Below are positions 37,192 to 45,589 of a DNA stretch of 54,593 bases, one piece after another. The position numbers and the translations under genes are program-made. Source of the DNA: Planctomycetaceae bacterium (GTDB taxonomy: Bacteria > Planctomycetota > Planctomycetia > Planctomycetales > Planctomycetaceae). How positions within the stretch are numbered: position 1 is the first letter of the stretch; every line of letters begins with the position of its first letter. Location: contig PBMZ01000104.1 of the NCBI GenBank assembly GCA_002722955.1, positions 1 to 54,593 of the forward strand. The letters are read 5' to 3'. The notes below the pieces were generated by a model. It searched no databases, was not told the origin of the DNA, and saw nothing but the letters and a program-made list of their open reading frames with translations.

Positions 37192-37463
37192 TACCATTTA
37201 TCTCCTTGGGGTTTACGGCGAATGCTTGGCAGTTCTACTGATTCCAATGTGGCTTGCCACTACTCGGCCGATTCGCGCTGTAAACCATTTGATATCATTG
37301 ATTTGTGTCGCCAGATCGGCGTGCATTTTCGCTTGCTAAGAACAATTCAAGCAGACTACAGAACATTTGACAACTGGGTGCGCTTGAAAATCGGAACCGG
37401 TCGTGACAATAATAAAATCCGTGTGAGTTTTATGTGTTGAACAACCGATTGGGAATCGAGTCT

Positions 37464-37859
37464 ATGTTGAAAAAGTCGGATTTGGAACAGTTCAGGAATC
37501 TGTTACTATCGTTGCGAGCCGAAATCAAAGGCGATGTTGAGCAACTCCGAGTTCACGCACTAGAAGGAGTTGGCGCGTCAGCGGACTCCAAGAGCCCGAC
37601 ACATATCGCGGAACTTGGCACAGATGCTTACGAGCAAGATTTCTCGCTGAGACGGGTCGAAAATGACCAAGAGACTCTGATGGAAATCGACGACGCACTT
37701 CAACGCATTGAAGACGGCACTTACGGACAATGTGAAATGTGCCGTGATGAAGGGCGAACGCCGACGCAATCGGCGATCAAGAAAACGCGACTGAAGGCCA
37801 TCCCGTTTGCTCGTCACTGCATAGATTGTGAACGAAAACGCGAAGAACTATTTCGATGA
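37464..37859 (+). CDS. DksA/TraR-family zinc-finger protein
   Basis: 131 residues from Met at 37464; a TTG ten codons earlier is possible. A coiled-coil N-terminus is followed by a C4 zinc finger with Cys90, Cys93, Cys119 and Cys122 ('CEMC' and 'CIDC'). 'DDALQRIEDGTYGQCEMC' is the family signature. DksA-type proteins enter the RNA polymerase secondary channel and adjust transcription with ppGpp; this short form could be another member. Its stop overlaps the start of the lspA fusion (ATGA, 37856-37859). Confidence 0.88.
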   Translation: MLKKSDLEQFRNLLLSLRAEIKGDVEQLRVHALEGVGASADSKSPTHIAELGTDAYEQDFSLRRVENDQETLMEIDDALQRIEDGTYGQCEMCRDEGRTPTQSAIKKTRLKAIPFARHCIDCERKREELFR

Positions 37860-39463
37860 CCGAACCCGCAACCGACGGTTTACTCAGCCAGCAGCCGGAA
37901 AAAACTCCTGGCGGAATTCGAAACCAGGTTGTCCTCTTTGCAATCCTTGGTGCAATTTGTGCCGCTTGGGATCTTTGGTCGAAATCCTACGTATTTGGGA
38001 AACTTGGTTTTCCCGGCCACGCTAGCGATCCTTACCTTGAAGGCTGGCTATCGTTTCGCCTCTTTACAAGCTTCAACAAAGGGGCATTGTGGGGAATCGG
38101 TCAAGGGCAGACTTGGCTGTTCGCCGTTCTTAGCATTGTCGCCATCTTTGGCATCCTTTATTGGCTGGTCAAAGGCGGTGCTGCGCAAAGCTGGTGGCTG
38201 ACGGTATCCTTGGCATTCATCATTGGAGGAACGCTGGGGAATCTCTACGACCGGCTGGGTTTGCACGGATGCCTCGATCAGCAAGGTCAGGTCTTGTATG
38301 CTGTGCGTGACTTTTTGTTGTTCACGTTCGGTACATATCATTGGCCTGTCTTCAATTTTGCTGACGCCTTTTTGGTCACCGGTGCCATCATGCTGGTGCT
38401 TAAGTCTTTCGAAGAACAACCTGTCGAGGAAGCGGTCAACGTTCCCGTTCCCTCATCGAACGCCGAGGGTCCGGCGAAGTTGCCGTCAGTCCAGGCTGGA
38501 ATTCTCCTCGCGCTCTGCTTTGGCTTAGCAGCGCCGCTTGTCGCCGCCGATTCAAAGCCCAAGACGCCCGTCATCAGCACCGAGTTCATCGACGAACTGG
38601 TGCAGCAGCTTGGCGACTCGTCCTACTCCAAACGGCAAGCGGCAACGAAAGCACTGATCAAGGTCGGGGGCAAGGCCATCAAGCAACTTGTCGAGGTTGC
38701 CAACAAGAAAGACCTCGAAGCTTCAACACGCGCCATTGCGATCCTTGAGAAAATCTACATTGGCGAGGAAGAGAAGTACTGGGACTCGGCAGAGACCGCT
38801 CTCGAAGAACTGCGAGAGTCGAAGTTACCGTCCGTTGCCGCTCGCGCCGCGACAACATTGGATCGCCACTACGCGTCGGTCCGAGAAAAGCGAGCGATCG
38901 CGAATGTCATCAAGCTGGGAGCGGGCGTCTCTTACTACGACAGCAACACGTTTCCGGGCATTCAGGATGAGGAACGGATACAGTTCATCTCGCTGGGGGC
39001 GGACTGGGATGTCAAAGGCGAGGGAATCAAGTATCTGAAACGATTGAGTGCTGTTCCGGCTGTCTATCTGGTCAAAGGTCACAAGCTGAAGGAAGAGCAC
39101 ATTGCCGAGCTTCAGCAGGCGTTGCCTGACGCCATCATCCAAGATCGCGGCAAGGCTTACTTAGGCATCAGCGGCGGTGCCCATCCGCTGGGTTGCATGA
39201 TCGGGCGAGTTGTCGAAGGCAAGGCCGCGGATAAAGCCGGCCTGCGATCTCAGGATGTCATCGTCGAGTTCGGCGGAGTCAAGATCAACGAAGTCGGTGC
39301 TCAACTGCAAGGTTTCGACAAGCTGATCGAACTGATCAAGAAGCACGACGCTGGTGACAAAGTCGACGTAAAAATCCTTCGTAACGGCCGCCACGAGGTC
39401 CTCAATGTGACGCTCGGGGCATGGCCGATCCCCAAACCGAAGCGCCCCGCAAAGCGACCATGA
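37856..39463 (+). CDS. lspA: Signal peptidase II (LspA) fused to an exported HEAT/LRR-like/PDZ region
   Basis: 535 residues, about three times the usual LspA. Residues 23-185 are LspA: four membrane helices, 'TSFNKGALWGI', catalytic Asp132 in 'GNLYDRL' and Asp170 in 'VFNFADAF'. It removes signal peptides from prolipoproteins at the inner membrane. After a linker, residues 211-231 form a fifth hydrophobic stretch ('VQAGILLALCFGLAAPLVAA') that looks like an internal signal peptide or helix. Then come HEAT-like helices (245-340), an LRR-like unit ('LKRLSAVPAVYLVKGHKL' to 'ALPDAI') and a PDZ domain (about 435-520, 'YLGISGG', 'GKAADKAGLRSQDVIVEFGG'). No stop separates the two halves. It is coupled by ATGA to dksA upstream and to manD downstream. 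Confidence 0.9.
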   Translation: MTEPATDGLLSQQPEKTPGGIRNQVVLFAILGAICAAWDLWSKSYVFGKLGFPGHASDPYLEGWLSFRLFTSFNKGALWGIGQGQTWLFAVLSIVAIFGILYWLVKGGAAQSWWLTVSLAFIIGGTLGNLYDRLGLHGCLDQQGQVLYAVRDFLLFTFGTYHWPVFNFADAFLVTGAIMLVLKSFEEQPVEEAVNVPVPSSNAEGPAKLPSVQAGILLALCFGLAAPLVAADSKPKTPVISTEFIDELVQQLGDSSYSKRQAATKALIKVGGKAIKQLVEVANKKDLEASTRAIAILEKIYIGEEEKYWDSAETALEELRESKLPSVAARAATTLDRHYASVREKRAIANVIKLGAGVSYYDSNTFPGIQDEERIQFISLGADWDVKGEGIKYLKRLSAVPAVYLVKGHKLKEEHIAELQQALPDAIIQDRGKAYLGISGGAHPLGCMIGRVVEGKAADKAGLRSQDVIVEFGGVKINEVGAQLQGFDKLIELIKKHDAGDKVDVKILRNGRHEVLNVTLGAWPIPKPKRPAKRP

Positions 39464-40659
39464 AAATTCAAGAAGTTCGCACGATCGTCACTTGTCCCGG
39501 TCGCAACTTTGTCTTGCTGAAAATCATCACTGACGAGGGCGTCTATGGCGTCGGCGATGGCACGCTGAACGGTCGCGAGCTGGCTGTTGCCAAAGCATTG
39601 GAAGAACATATCGCGCCACTGCTGATCGGTCGTGATCCCGATCAGATCGAAGATACATGGCAGTATCTTTTTCGCGGCACGTACTGGCGCGGCGGCCCTG
39701 TGCTGAATTCGGCGTTGGCCGCAGTGGACTTGGCCCTTTGGGACATCAAAGGCAAACGCGCCGGCATGCCACTTTATTCGCTGTTGGGTGGCAAGACACG
39801 AAACGGTGCCGTCTGCTACACGCACGCTCATGGTGAGTCCTTCGAAGAGGTCACCGATCGGGCGCGCGAGTTCATCGATCGCGGCTTCAAGGTTGTCCGT
39901 TGTCAGTCGGCAATTCCTGGGATCGCCAACACGTATGGCACCGGCAAAGCCAGCGGTCCTCATGGCGAAAGCTTGCCATTGGTCGAAACGTGGGAACCGA
40001 CGCCTTACCTGAAGACTGTGCCCAGACTGTTCGAACATTTGCGCAATGAACTGGGTGACGAGGTGGAATTGTTCCACGACGTTCACGAACGCCTGACTCC
40101 GATTCAGGCGGCTCAATTGGCGAAAGCACTTGAACCGCACCGCTTGATCTTCCTCGAGGATCCTTTGCGTCCCGAACACAAGGAAAGCTTTCGAGTCATC
40201 CGCCAACATTCCACCACGCCTATTGGCATGGGCGAGCTCTTCACGAACAAGTGGGAATGTTTACCGCTGATCACCGAGCAATTGATCGATTACATTCGTT
40301 GCGACTTAGCCCACATCGGCGGCATCACCGAAGCGAAGAAGATCGCCACCGTGGCCGAGTGCTATCACGTGCAGACAGCGTGGCACGGGCCTCCCGACAT
40401 CGCCCCGATCACTCACGCCGCCAACGTGCATTTGGACTTAGCGATCCCCAACTTCGGAGTCCAAGAATGGATCGAGCATCCGCCGGAAGTCGCCGAAGTG
40501 ATCCCAGGCGGCCCCACATTCGAGGATGGCTATTTGACCGTCAGCGATGCGCCAGGTCTTGGCTGCGACATCAACGAGGATGCAGCGAAGAAATACCCAT
40601 ACCAACGCGGCTATTTGCCCACCACCCGCCGAGCCGACGGTGCTGTGCACGATTGGTAG
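39460..40659 (+). CDS. manD: D-mannonate dehydratase-type enolase (ManD/RspA family)
   Basis: 399 residues from the ATG at 39460, which overlaps the upstream stop as ATGA. 'MKIQEVRTIVTCPGRNFVLL' and 'GDGTLNGRELAVAKALEEHI' are the known ManD N-terminus, and an upstream start at 39421 would only extend into the lspA frame. Metal ligands are in 'LFHDVHER', 'LEDPLRP' and 'GELFTNKWE'; 'YTHAHGE' and 'AWHGPPDIAPI' carry the active-site residues. Members dehydrate D-mannonate to 2-keto-3-deoxygluconate, though some have low or other activity. Coupling with dksA and lspA is not explained by its chemistry. Confidence 0.93.
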   Translation: MKIQEVRTIVTCPGRNFVLLKIITDEGVYGVGDGTLNGRELAVAKALEEHIAPLLIGRDPDQIEDTWQYLFRGTYWRGGPVLNSALAAVDLALWDIKGKRAGMPLYSLLGGKTRNGAVCYTHAHGESFEEVTDRAREFIDRGFKVVRCQSAIPGIANTYGTGKASGPHGESLPLVETWEPTPYLKTVPRLFEHLRNELGDEVELFHDVHERLTPIQAAQLAKALEPHRLIFLEDPLRPEHKESFRVIRQHSTTPIGMGELFTNKWECLPLITEQLIDYIRCDLAHIGGITEAKKIATVAECYHVQTAWHGPPDIAPITHAANVHLDLAIPNFGVQEWIEHPPEVAEVIPGGPTFEDGYLTVSDAPGLGCDINEDAAKKYPYQRGYLPTTRRADGAVHDW

Positions 40660-40672
40660 GAACGGCGCGGTC

Positions 40673-41209
40673 ATGAACGACATTGCTACGTACCGCGAGT
40701 TCAAGCTTCGAGTGCCGATCTGGGATATCTCGGACGACGACGGTGACAGCACGAACACCGAATCACTCTTCGCAATTCTTTCCGTTACGCCCCACCATAC
40801 ATCGCTGGCTCAACTTTACGATTCGTTCCACGACTACTCGGCTGCTCGAGACGATGGCGACCCGTATGGTCGTATCGGTCGCGGCGACTTATTCATCTTC
40901 ACCAGCGATGTGGACGATGATTGTTTCATAGCGATCGACATGTTCGATGAAGCCACAGATCAAATGAATACGATCGAAATCGCGATCCGAACTCCCGAAG
41001 ATCGCGCCAACAACATTGAACAGATTCTGCAGTCAATCAGATCGTCAGCGGAAGTCGCAACGGCATTACTGCAAGGTGACCTCGGTTTGAAGGAATCGCT
41101 TACGATTGAAAACTTTCCAAGAATCATCCCAAATCATGATACTGAAGCAGTCCAACAAGCTCAGGTTTATCGAGGCGGCTGCTTGATTCACACAACAGAG
41201 TCAACATAG
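40673..41209 (+). CDS. Hypothetical acidic protein
   Basis: 178 residues from the ATG at 40673, 13 nt after manD; a longer reading from 40547 overlaps manD and is rejected. The protein is rich in Asp, Ile and Thr ('RVPIWDISDDDGDSTNTE', 'DLFIFTSDVDDDCFIAIDMF') with no signal peptide or membrane helix. I do not recognise a family. Placement suggests it may share the manD transcript. Confidence 0.6.
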   Translation: MNDIATYREFKLRVPIWDISDDDGDSTNTESLFAILSVTPHHTSLAQLYDSFHDYSAARDDGDPYGRIGRGDLFIFTSDVDDDCFIAIDMFDEATDQMNTIEIAIRTPEDRANNIEQILQSIRSSAEVATALLQGDLGLKESLTIENFPRIIPNHDTEAVQQAQVYRGGCLIHTTEST

Positions 41210-41726
41210 TCACAGTAGGTCTGGCTCGGCCAGACGGCGCGTTGACGAAAATCGTCCGGCTTAGCCGGACCTACAAATGCTTGCCGTCAATCAATGAGCC
41301 TCACAGGAGAAGCTCCGCGTCCCAGTTGGAATGAGGTGATGCACAGTCCACATCGCCCATCCCTGTATCAGCCCACTCGCCGAACCTGCTCAAGCGAAAG
41401 CGACCGAGCTTCCCCGAAAACGTCGACGGCCGCAAGATTGAGCGGTGACAACCAACAGAGTCGTCCGTATACTGATCCAAGTGTCGAAATCAAGACGTCA
41501 TTGAATTCGCAAGAGCCCAACGCGAGACCGACACCAGCCCGGCTGGTCCCAACTTAGGGCACCACCCGCCTGAACGACTTCCCAAGTTGGCTCCCACGAA
41601 GCGGCAAACCTCAATGCACGATCTATCCGTCCGACTGCAGCTGGATAGATCGCAATTCGTTAGGCTCGGTAAGCAAGGGGCCATTGGCACGAAGCTGACT
41701 TGCCGGACGATTTGAGGTGAGGCCAG
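41210..41726. other. 517-nt region without a recognisable gene
   Basis: It begins with an inverted repeat (41215-41274). The remainder has no convincing reading frame; the open frames present are short and Ser/Arg/Pro-rich, as expected for non-coding sequence. Confidence 0.5.
41215..41274. repeat. Palindromic repeat (GTAGGTCCGGCT family)
   Basis: The arms 41215-41236 (GTAGGTCTGGCTCGGCCAGA) and 41253-41274 are imperfect inverted copies separated by 16 nt. It lies directly after the hypothetical gene and may end its transcript. Confidence 0.8.
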
Positions 41727-42068
41727 ATGGCACAACCTGCACCCACTTTTGAACTGGTCGTGTTGTCAGGCCGCCGTAGCGGGCACCGACGCGTGTTAAG
41801 TCAAACTAGGCCGCTGATGATTGGTCGTCGACCAGATGATACAGTGGGCGAGTACGACTATCTGTCCATGCCAGTTCCGAGACGTTACCAGTTCAGCTTA
41901 TGTTGGGATCATGAGCGGCAGCGTTTTCTTTTCCTCGATGCTTCCGTTCTGGACATCACTCGAATCAACGGGGAACCAATCGAGGATGGGGGGCGCGTCA
42001 TGTGGGCGATGGCGGTTTCGTCGAAGTGGAGTATTCAGATTGCGTCATATCGCACGACGGTCAGCTAG
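41727..42068 (+). pseudogene. FHA-like N-terminal fragment, frame-disrupted
   Basis: 113 residues. 'FELVVLSGRRSGHRRVLSQT' then 'PLMIGRRPDDTV', 'FLDASVLDITRINGEPIEDGG' resembles an FHA (phosphothreonine-binding) domain. After a run of six Gs at 41988-41993 the better continuation is in another frame, from 42002: 'VGDGGFVEVEYSDCVISHDG', which has the look of the last FHA strands. The annotated frame ends 'SYRTTVS' at 42068 and looks off-frame there. The assignment is tentative; it may be the 5' end of the next broken gene or a separate small gene. Confidence 0.5.
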
Positions 42069-44654
42069 AGGACCAGCCGGCATCGGCGATCTGGGCGGAC
42101 AGATGTGGGCTGTTGGCGAGAATGCCTCGGGGCAAGGCGTCATCTATCGCACTGATGGTGAGGAAGACTTCACCGCGATTTCGATTCCGTCGGCCGGTGC
42201 GTTGCGAGCGGTCGTGGCGATCAATGAAGACAACGCATGGGCGGTTGGCGATGGCGGCGCGATCTTGCACTTTGACGGGACGCAGTGGCAATCGATGCCC
42301 TCACCGACAAGTGCGGACTTGCATGCGATCGCTATCGGGCCAACGGGGCTTGGTTGGATTGTCGGAGCGAACGGCGAGACGCTGCGGTTTAACGGTACGG
42401 GATGGCAACAAGTTTCCAGCTCGACATCGGCAACGCTTCGCCGCGTGTGGGTTGCGAACCGATTTGGTATGGAGATCGAAGGCAGCCTCGATTTGGCTTG
42501 GGCTGTCGGCGACAACGGCACGGTCATGCACTGGGACGGCATGGATTGGATCGCCGAGGAAAGCGGAACTTCCGCAGACCTGTATGCAGTTTCCGGCGTT
42601 CATTCTCATTCGCTAAGAGCAGTCGGAGCCAACGGGACGGCGACTCTTCGCTTGTACGGTCATTGGGAAGTCAGCCAGACACCTAACAACAGCGTCACAT
42701 TGCGGGGGCTTTTGACTTCTCCGCGAGACGAGGCCTGGGCGGTTGGCGATGATGGCACAATGTGGTTCGCCCCGAGTCGGAAGGGCGAGTTCACCGTTTA
42801 CAACAGCGGCACATCGGACACGCGCGAACCATCATTCAGCAAGACGCACGCAACTTCTATAGCTCGGGCGACGTCGGTCGTTTGGTGAGCGATCACGGTC
42901 GCTTGGCGGGCATGGACACCGATGTTTGGACGCAAGATCAAATCGACGCCGGCATCAGGATCCACGGAATGCATAACTTGCCGTATGGCGTCATTCGGAT
43001 TCCGAATATCGAAACCGAAGTCTGCATCATCGACGTCGCCAGTGGCAATGTCGCGATGACCGTGCCGCTTGAATTGCGCGCCATGAACGGTCGGTTGTCC
43101 GGTGAAGACGTGTACTCGTTCGAGTTCACGACGCTGACAACTCCTGGAATCTATAAAGCTTACTTGCCGGGCGTCGGTATCTCGGACGAATTCGAGATTA
43201 ACGACGACGTCTATCAAGCGGCGGCCGTCACTGCGGCGAGAACGTTTTATCATCAGCGATCAGGCATGGCGCTCGAAGCTCCTTTTGCCGACTTCCGATT
43301 CACTCGGCCCGAGAACCACTGGTTCACTGGCGGTCCCAACAATTCAGTCGTCGGCGGTTGGTATCACTCAAGCATCGCGGATTCGGCACTCTATAGCGGT
43401 GAAGCGGTCTTTCAAGCCGATGTCGAGGCTGCGGCTCCGGTGTTGAATAGGGATCCTGGAACGGCTCTCGATCTAACAGGTGGATGGTGCGACGCAGGCG
43501 ACTATGGCCGATACACGCCGACAGCGGCGGCAGCAGTTTGGCAATTGTTGACAGCTTACGAACTCGCCCCAACGCGATTTCCAGACAACTTGTGGAACAT
43601 CCCCGAAAGCGGCAACGGCATCTCTGACTTGTTGGACGAGGTCCGCTACGAAACGGACTGGTTGATCAAGATGCAAGACCCCACGGACGGCGGCGTCTAT
43701 CACAAGTTAACGCGGTCTGGCTTCGATGTTGGCTTGCCACATGAAGATCCGCGAGCTCAATTCTTGTTCGAAAAGACAACTCACGGCACAGCCATCTTTG
43801 CCGCCACAATGGCGTTGTCGTCACGAGTATTCGAGCCCATCGACGCCAACCTGGCGGCGACTTACTTGCAGCGAGCCGAACTGGCTTGGCAGTTCTTAGA
43901 GAATCATCCGTCCGAGACTCCTGAGGGCGGTTTCTTTAATCCTAGCTATCCGTTGACCGGTGAGTACAACGATGACAACGACTATGACAACCGCCTTTGG
44001 GCAGCAGCCGAGTTGTATCGCACGACGGGACAATCCGCCTATCGAACGTTTTTCGAGGATTGGTACAACGACCCCGAAACGGATCCCCCGGATCAACAGG
44101 GCCAACCGGATTGGAAACACCATTACATGAAGGCCTACTGGGCCTATCAAGCGACGACTCACCCCACCGACGCCGCGTTGCAACAAGAGTTGCGAGATGA
44201 ATTCTTCATACGTTCGGCCGACGAACAACTCATTCCTCGACTTGAAAACAACACCTATCATGAGTCGGCCAGATCGGACGTTCCGATATTCTTTGGTTAT
44301 GGCAGCCACAGTCGCAGTTTGACTTACGCGTTTCCATTGCTTCAAGCTTTCTACTTGACGGGAGACCAACAGTATTTCGACGCAGCAGCCGTCAACGCGA
44401 ATACTCAATTCGGTGCCAACCCGCTCAGCATGAGTTTCGTCACCGGCATCGGCGACAGATACCCGATGCGGCCGCTTCACACACCTTCGATTTCTGATGA
44501 TGTGTCAGAACCGTTTCCCGGCTTGCCCGTGTTTGGCGTCACAACTCACATGAGCAACGGGCATTGGACGGGACGATATACGTCAGCTCGACAACCAACA
44601 CGCAGAACTCTGCACGGTTTGCGCCAGCGGTTGGGTTGGTTATCCTAGCTTTTC
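42069..44654 (+). pseudogene. Beta-propeller / GH9 cellulase gene with frameshifts and lost C-terminus
   Basis: Frame 1 (about 42073-42825) encodes BNR/Ycf48-like propeller blades with repeats such as 'NAWAVGDGGAILHFDGTQWQ' and 'LAWAVGDNGTVMHWDGMDW'. The frame then shifts near 42825 and a second frame (to 44648) encodes an N-terminal Ig-like domain ('YKAYLPGVGISDEFEI') and a GH9 catalytic domain: 'GGWCDAGDYGRYTPTAAAAV' with the catalytic aspartates, 'YGSHSRSLTYAFPLLQAFY', 'GANPLSMSFVTGIGDRYP'. GH9 enzymes cut beta-1,4-glucans. The C-terminal catalytic Glu block is absent, and no signal peptide is visible. Either the gene is dead or several single-base errors are present. Confidence 0.75.
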
Positions 44655-44821
44655 TTGGATGAGAAGCTGCTAAGCGATCCCTGCCGACTGAGTGGTCCTT
44701 CAAGTAGACCTTGTTCTGGCCGGTCCGGCGCCAATCGGTGTTTTCGGCGTCCCTTACAAACATTTGTTGCGCTTGGTGTATGCCTACATTGTGTCTCAAC
44801 ACCGCGCGAAAGGTGATCTCG

Positions 44822-45574
44822 ATGAAAACATCGTTGTTGGCAATCTGTTTGTGTCTTGTAGCATCGTTGACGTTTGCTCAAGACGACAAGAAAGAAGAAA
44901 AGAAGGATGAAAAAGGCACACTGAAGGTCGTCAAGCCAGGACTTGAAACCCTCGACAAGCAGTTCGCTTACACTGTCGGTGCCAACATCGGACGCAACTT
45001 TCGGCGTCAGGGTATCGAGTTGGAAGTTGATGCTTTCATCAAAGGCTTGAAGACAGCTCTTAGCGATGGCGACCTCAGCCTTTCCCCCACTGAGATGGAA
45101 GAAGTCTTTGAAAAGTTCGAAGCCGTTCTTCGAGAACGCGAAGTGAAACGTCGCAAAGAGCTTGGTGAGAAGAACTTGAAGGAAGGCGCCGAATTTCTTG
45201 CCGCGAACAAGAAGAAGAAGGGCGTCAAAACCACGTCCACGGGATTGCAGTATCTGGTCATTAAGGAAGGCACGGGCGAGCGACCCACCGGTTCGGACAC
45301 CGTCGTGACGCACTATCGTGGTACGTTGATTGATGGCACGATCTTCGATGCGACCTACCAAGGCAAAGAGCCCACCGAAAAGGATCGCCCCGCCACGTTT
45401 GGTGTCAATCAAGTCATCCCGGGTTGGACGGAAGCTCTGAAACTAATGACGGTCGGCGCGAAGTATCGCTTGTTCATTCCATCAACGCTGGCCTATGACG
45501 CTCGCGGACAAGGTCGCGACATCGGCCCCAACGCAACTTTGATCTTCGAGATCGAGTTGGTCAAAATCCAGTAA
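44822..45574 (+). CDS. Periplasmic FKBP-type peptidyl-prolyl isomerase (FkpA/Mip-like)
   Basis: 250 residues from the ATG at 44822, which starts a signal peptide ('SLLAICLCLVASLTFAQ'); a frame extension back to 44711 is rejected. A Lys/Glu-rich stretch is followed by the FKBP N-terminal dimerisation helices ('FAYTVGANIGRNFRRQGIEL', 'VDAFIKGLKTALSDG') and a C-terminal FKBP domain ('VVTHYRGTLIDGTIFDATYQ', 'QVIPGWTEALKLMTVGAKY', 'PSTLAYDARGQG'). It assists folding of exported proteins. The moeA fusion starts 15 nt after its stop. Confidence 0.93.
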   Translation: MKTSLLAICLCLVASLTFAQDDKKEEKKDEKGTLKVVKPGLETLDKQFAYTVGANIGRNFRRQGIELEVDAFIKGLKTALSDGDLSLSPTEMEEVFEKFEAVLREREVKRRKELGEKNLKEGAEFLAANKKKKGVKTTSTGLQYLVIKEGTGERPTGSDTVVTHYRGTLIDGTIFDATYQGKEPTEKDRPATFGVNQVIPGWTEALKLMTVGAKYRLFIPSTLAYDARGQGRDIGPNATLIFEIELVKIQ

Positions 45575-45589
45575 GGCTTTGATTGACCG

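Noticed and set aside
37367..37410. TTGACA and TAATAAAAT boxes upstream of the dksA-like gene as a sigma-70 promoter
   Set aside because: The TTGACA is not at proper spacing from the AT-rich box, and a second TTGAAA candidate gives only a weak -10, so no promoter was annotated.
41294..41557. Plus-strand open frame of 87 codons after the hypothetical gene
   Set aside because: Ser/Arg/Pro/Thr-rich low-complexity peptide with no domain; preceded by a palindromic repeat and without a ribosome site.
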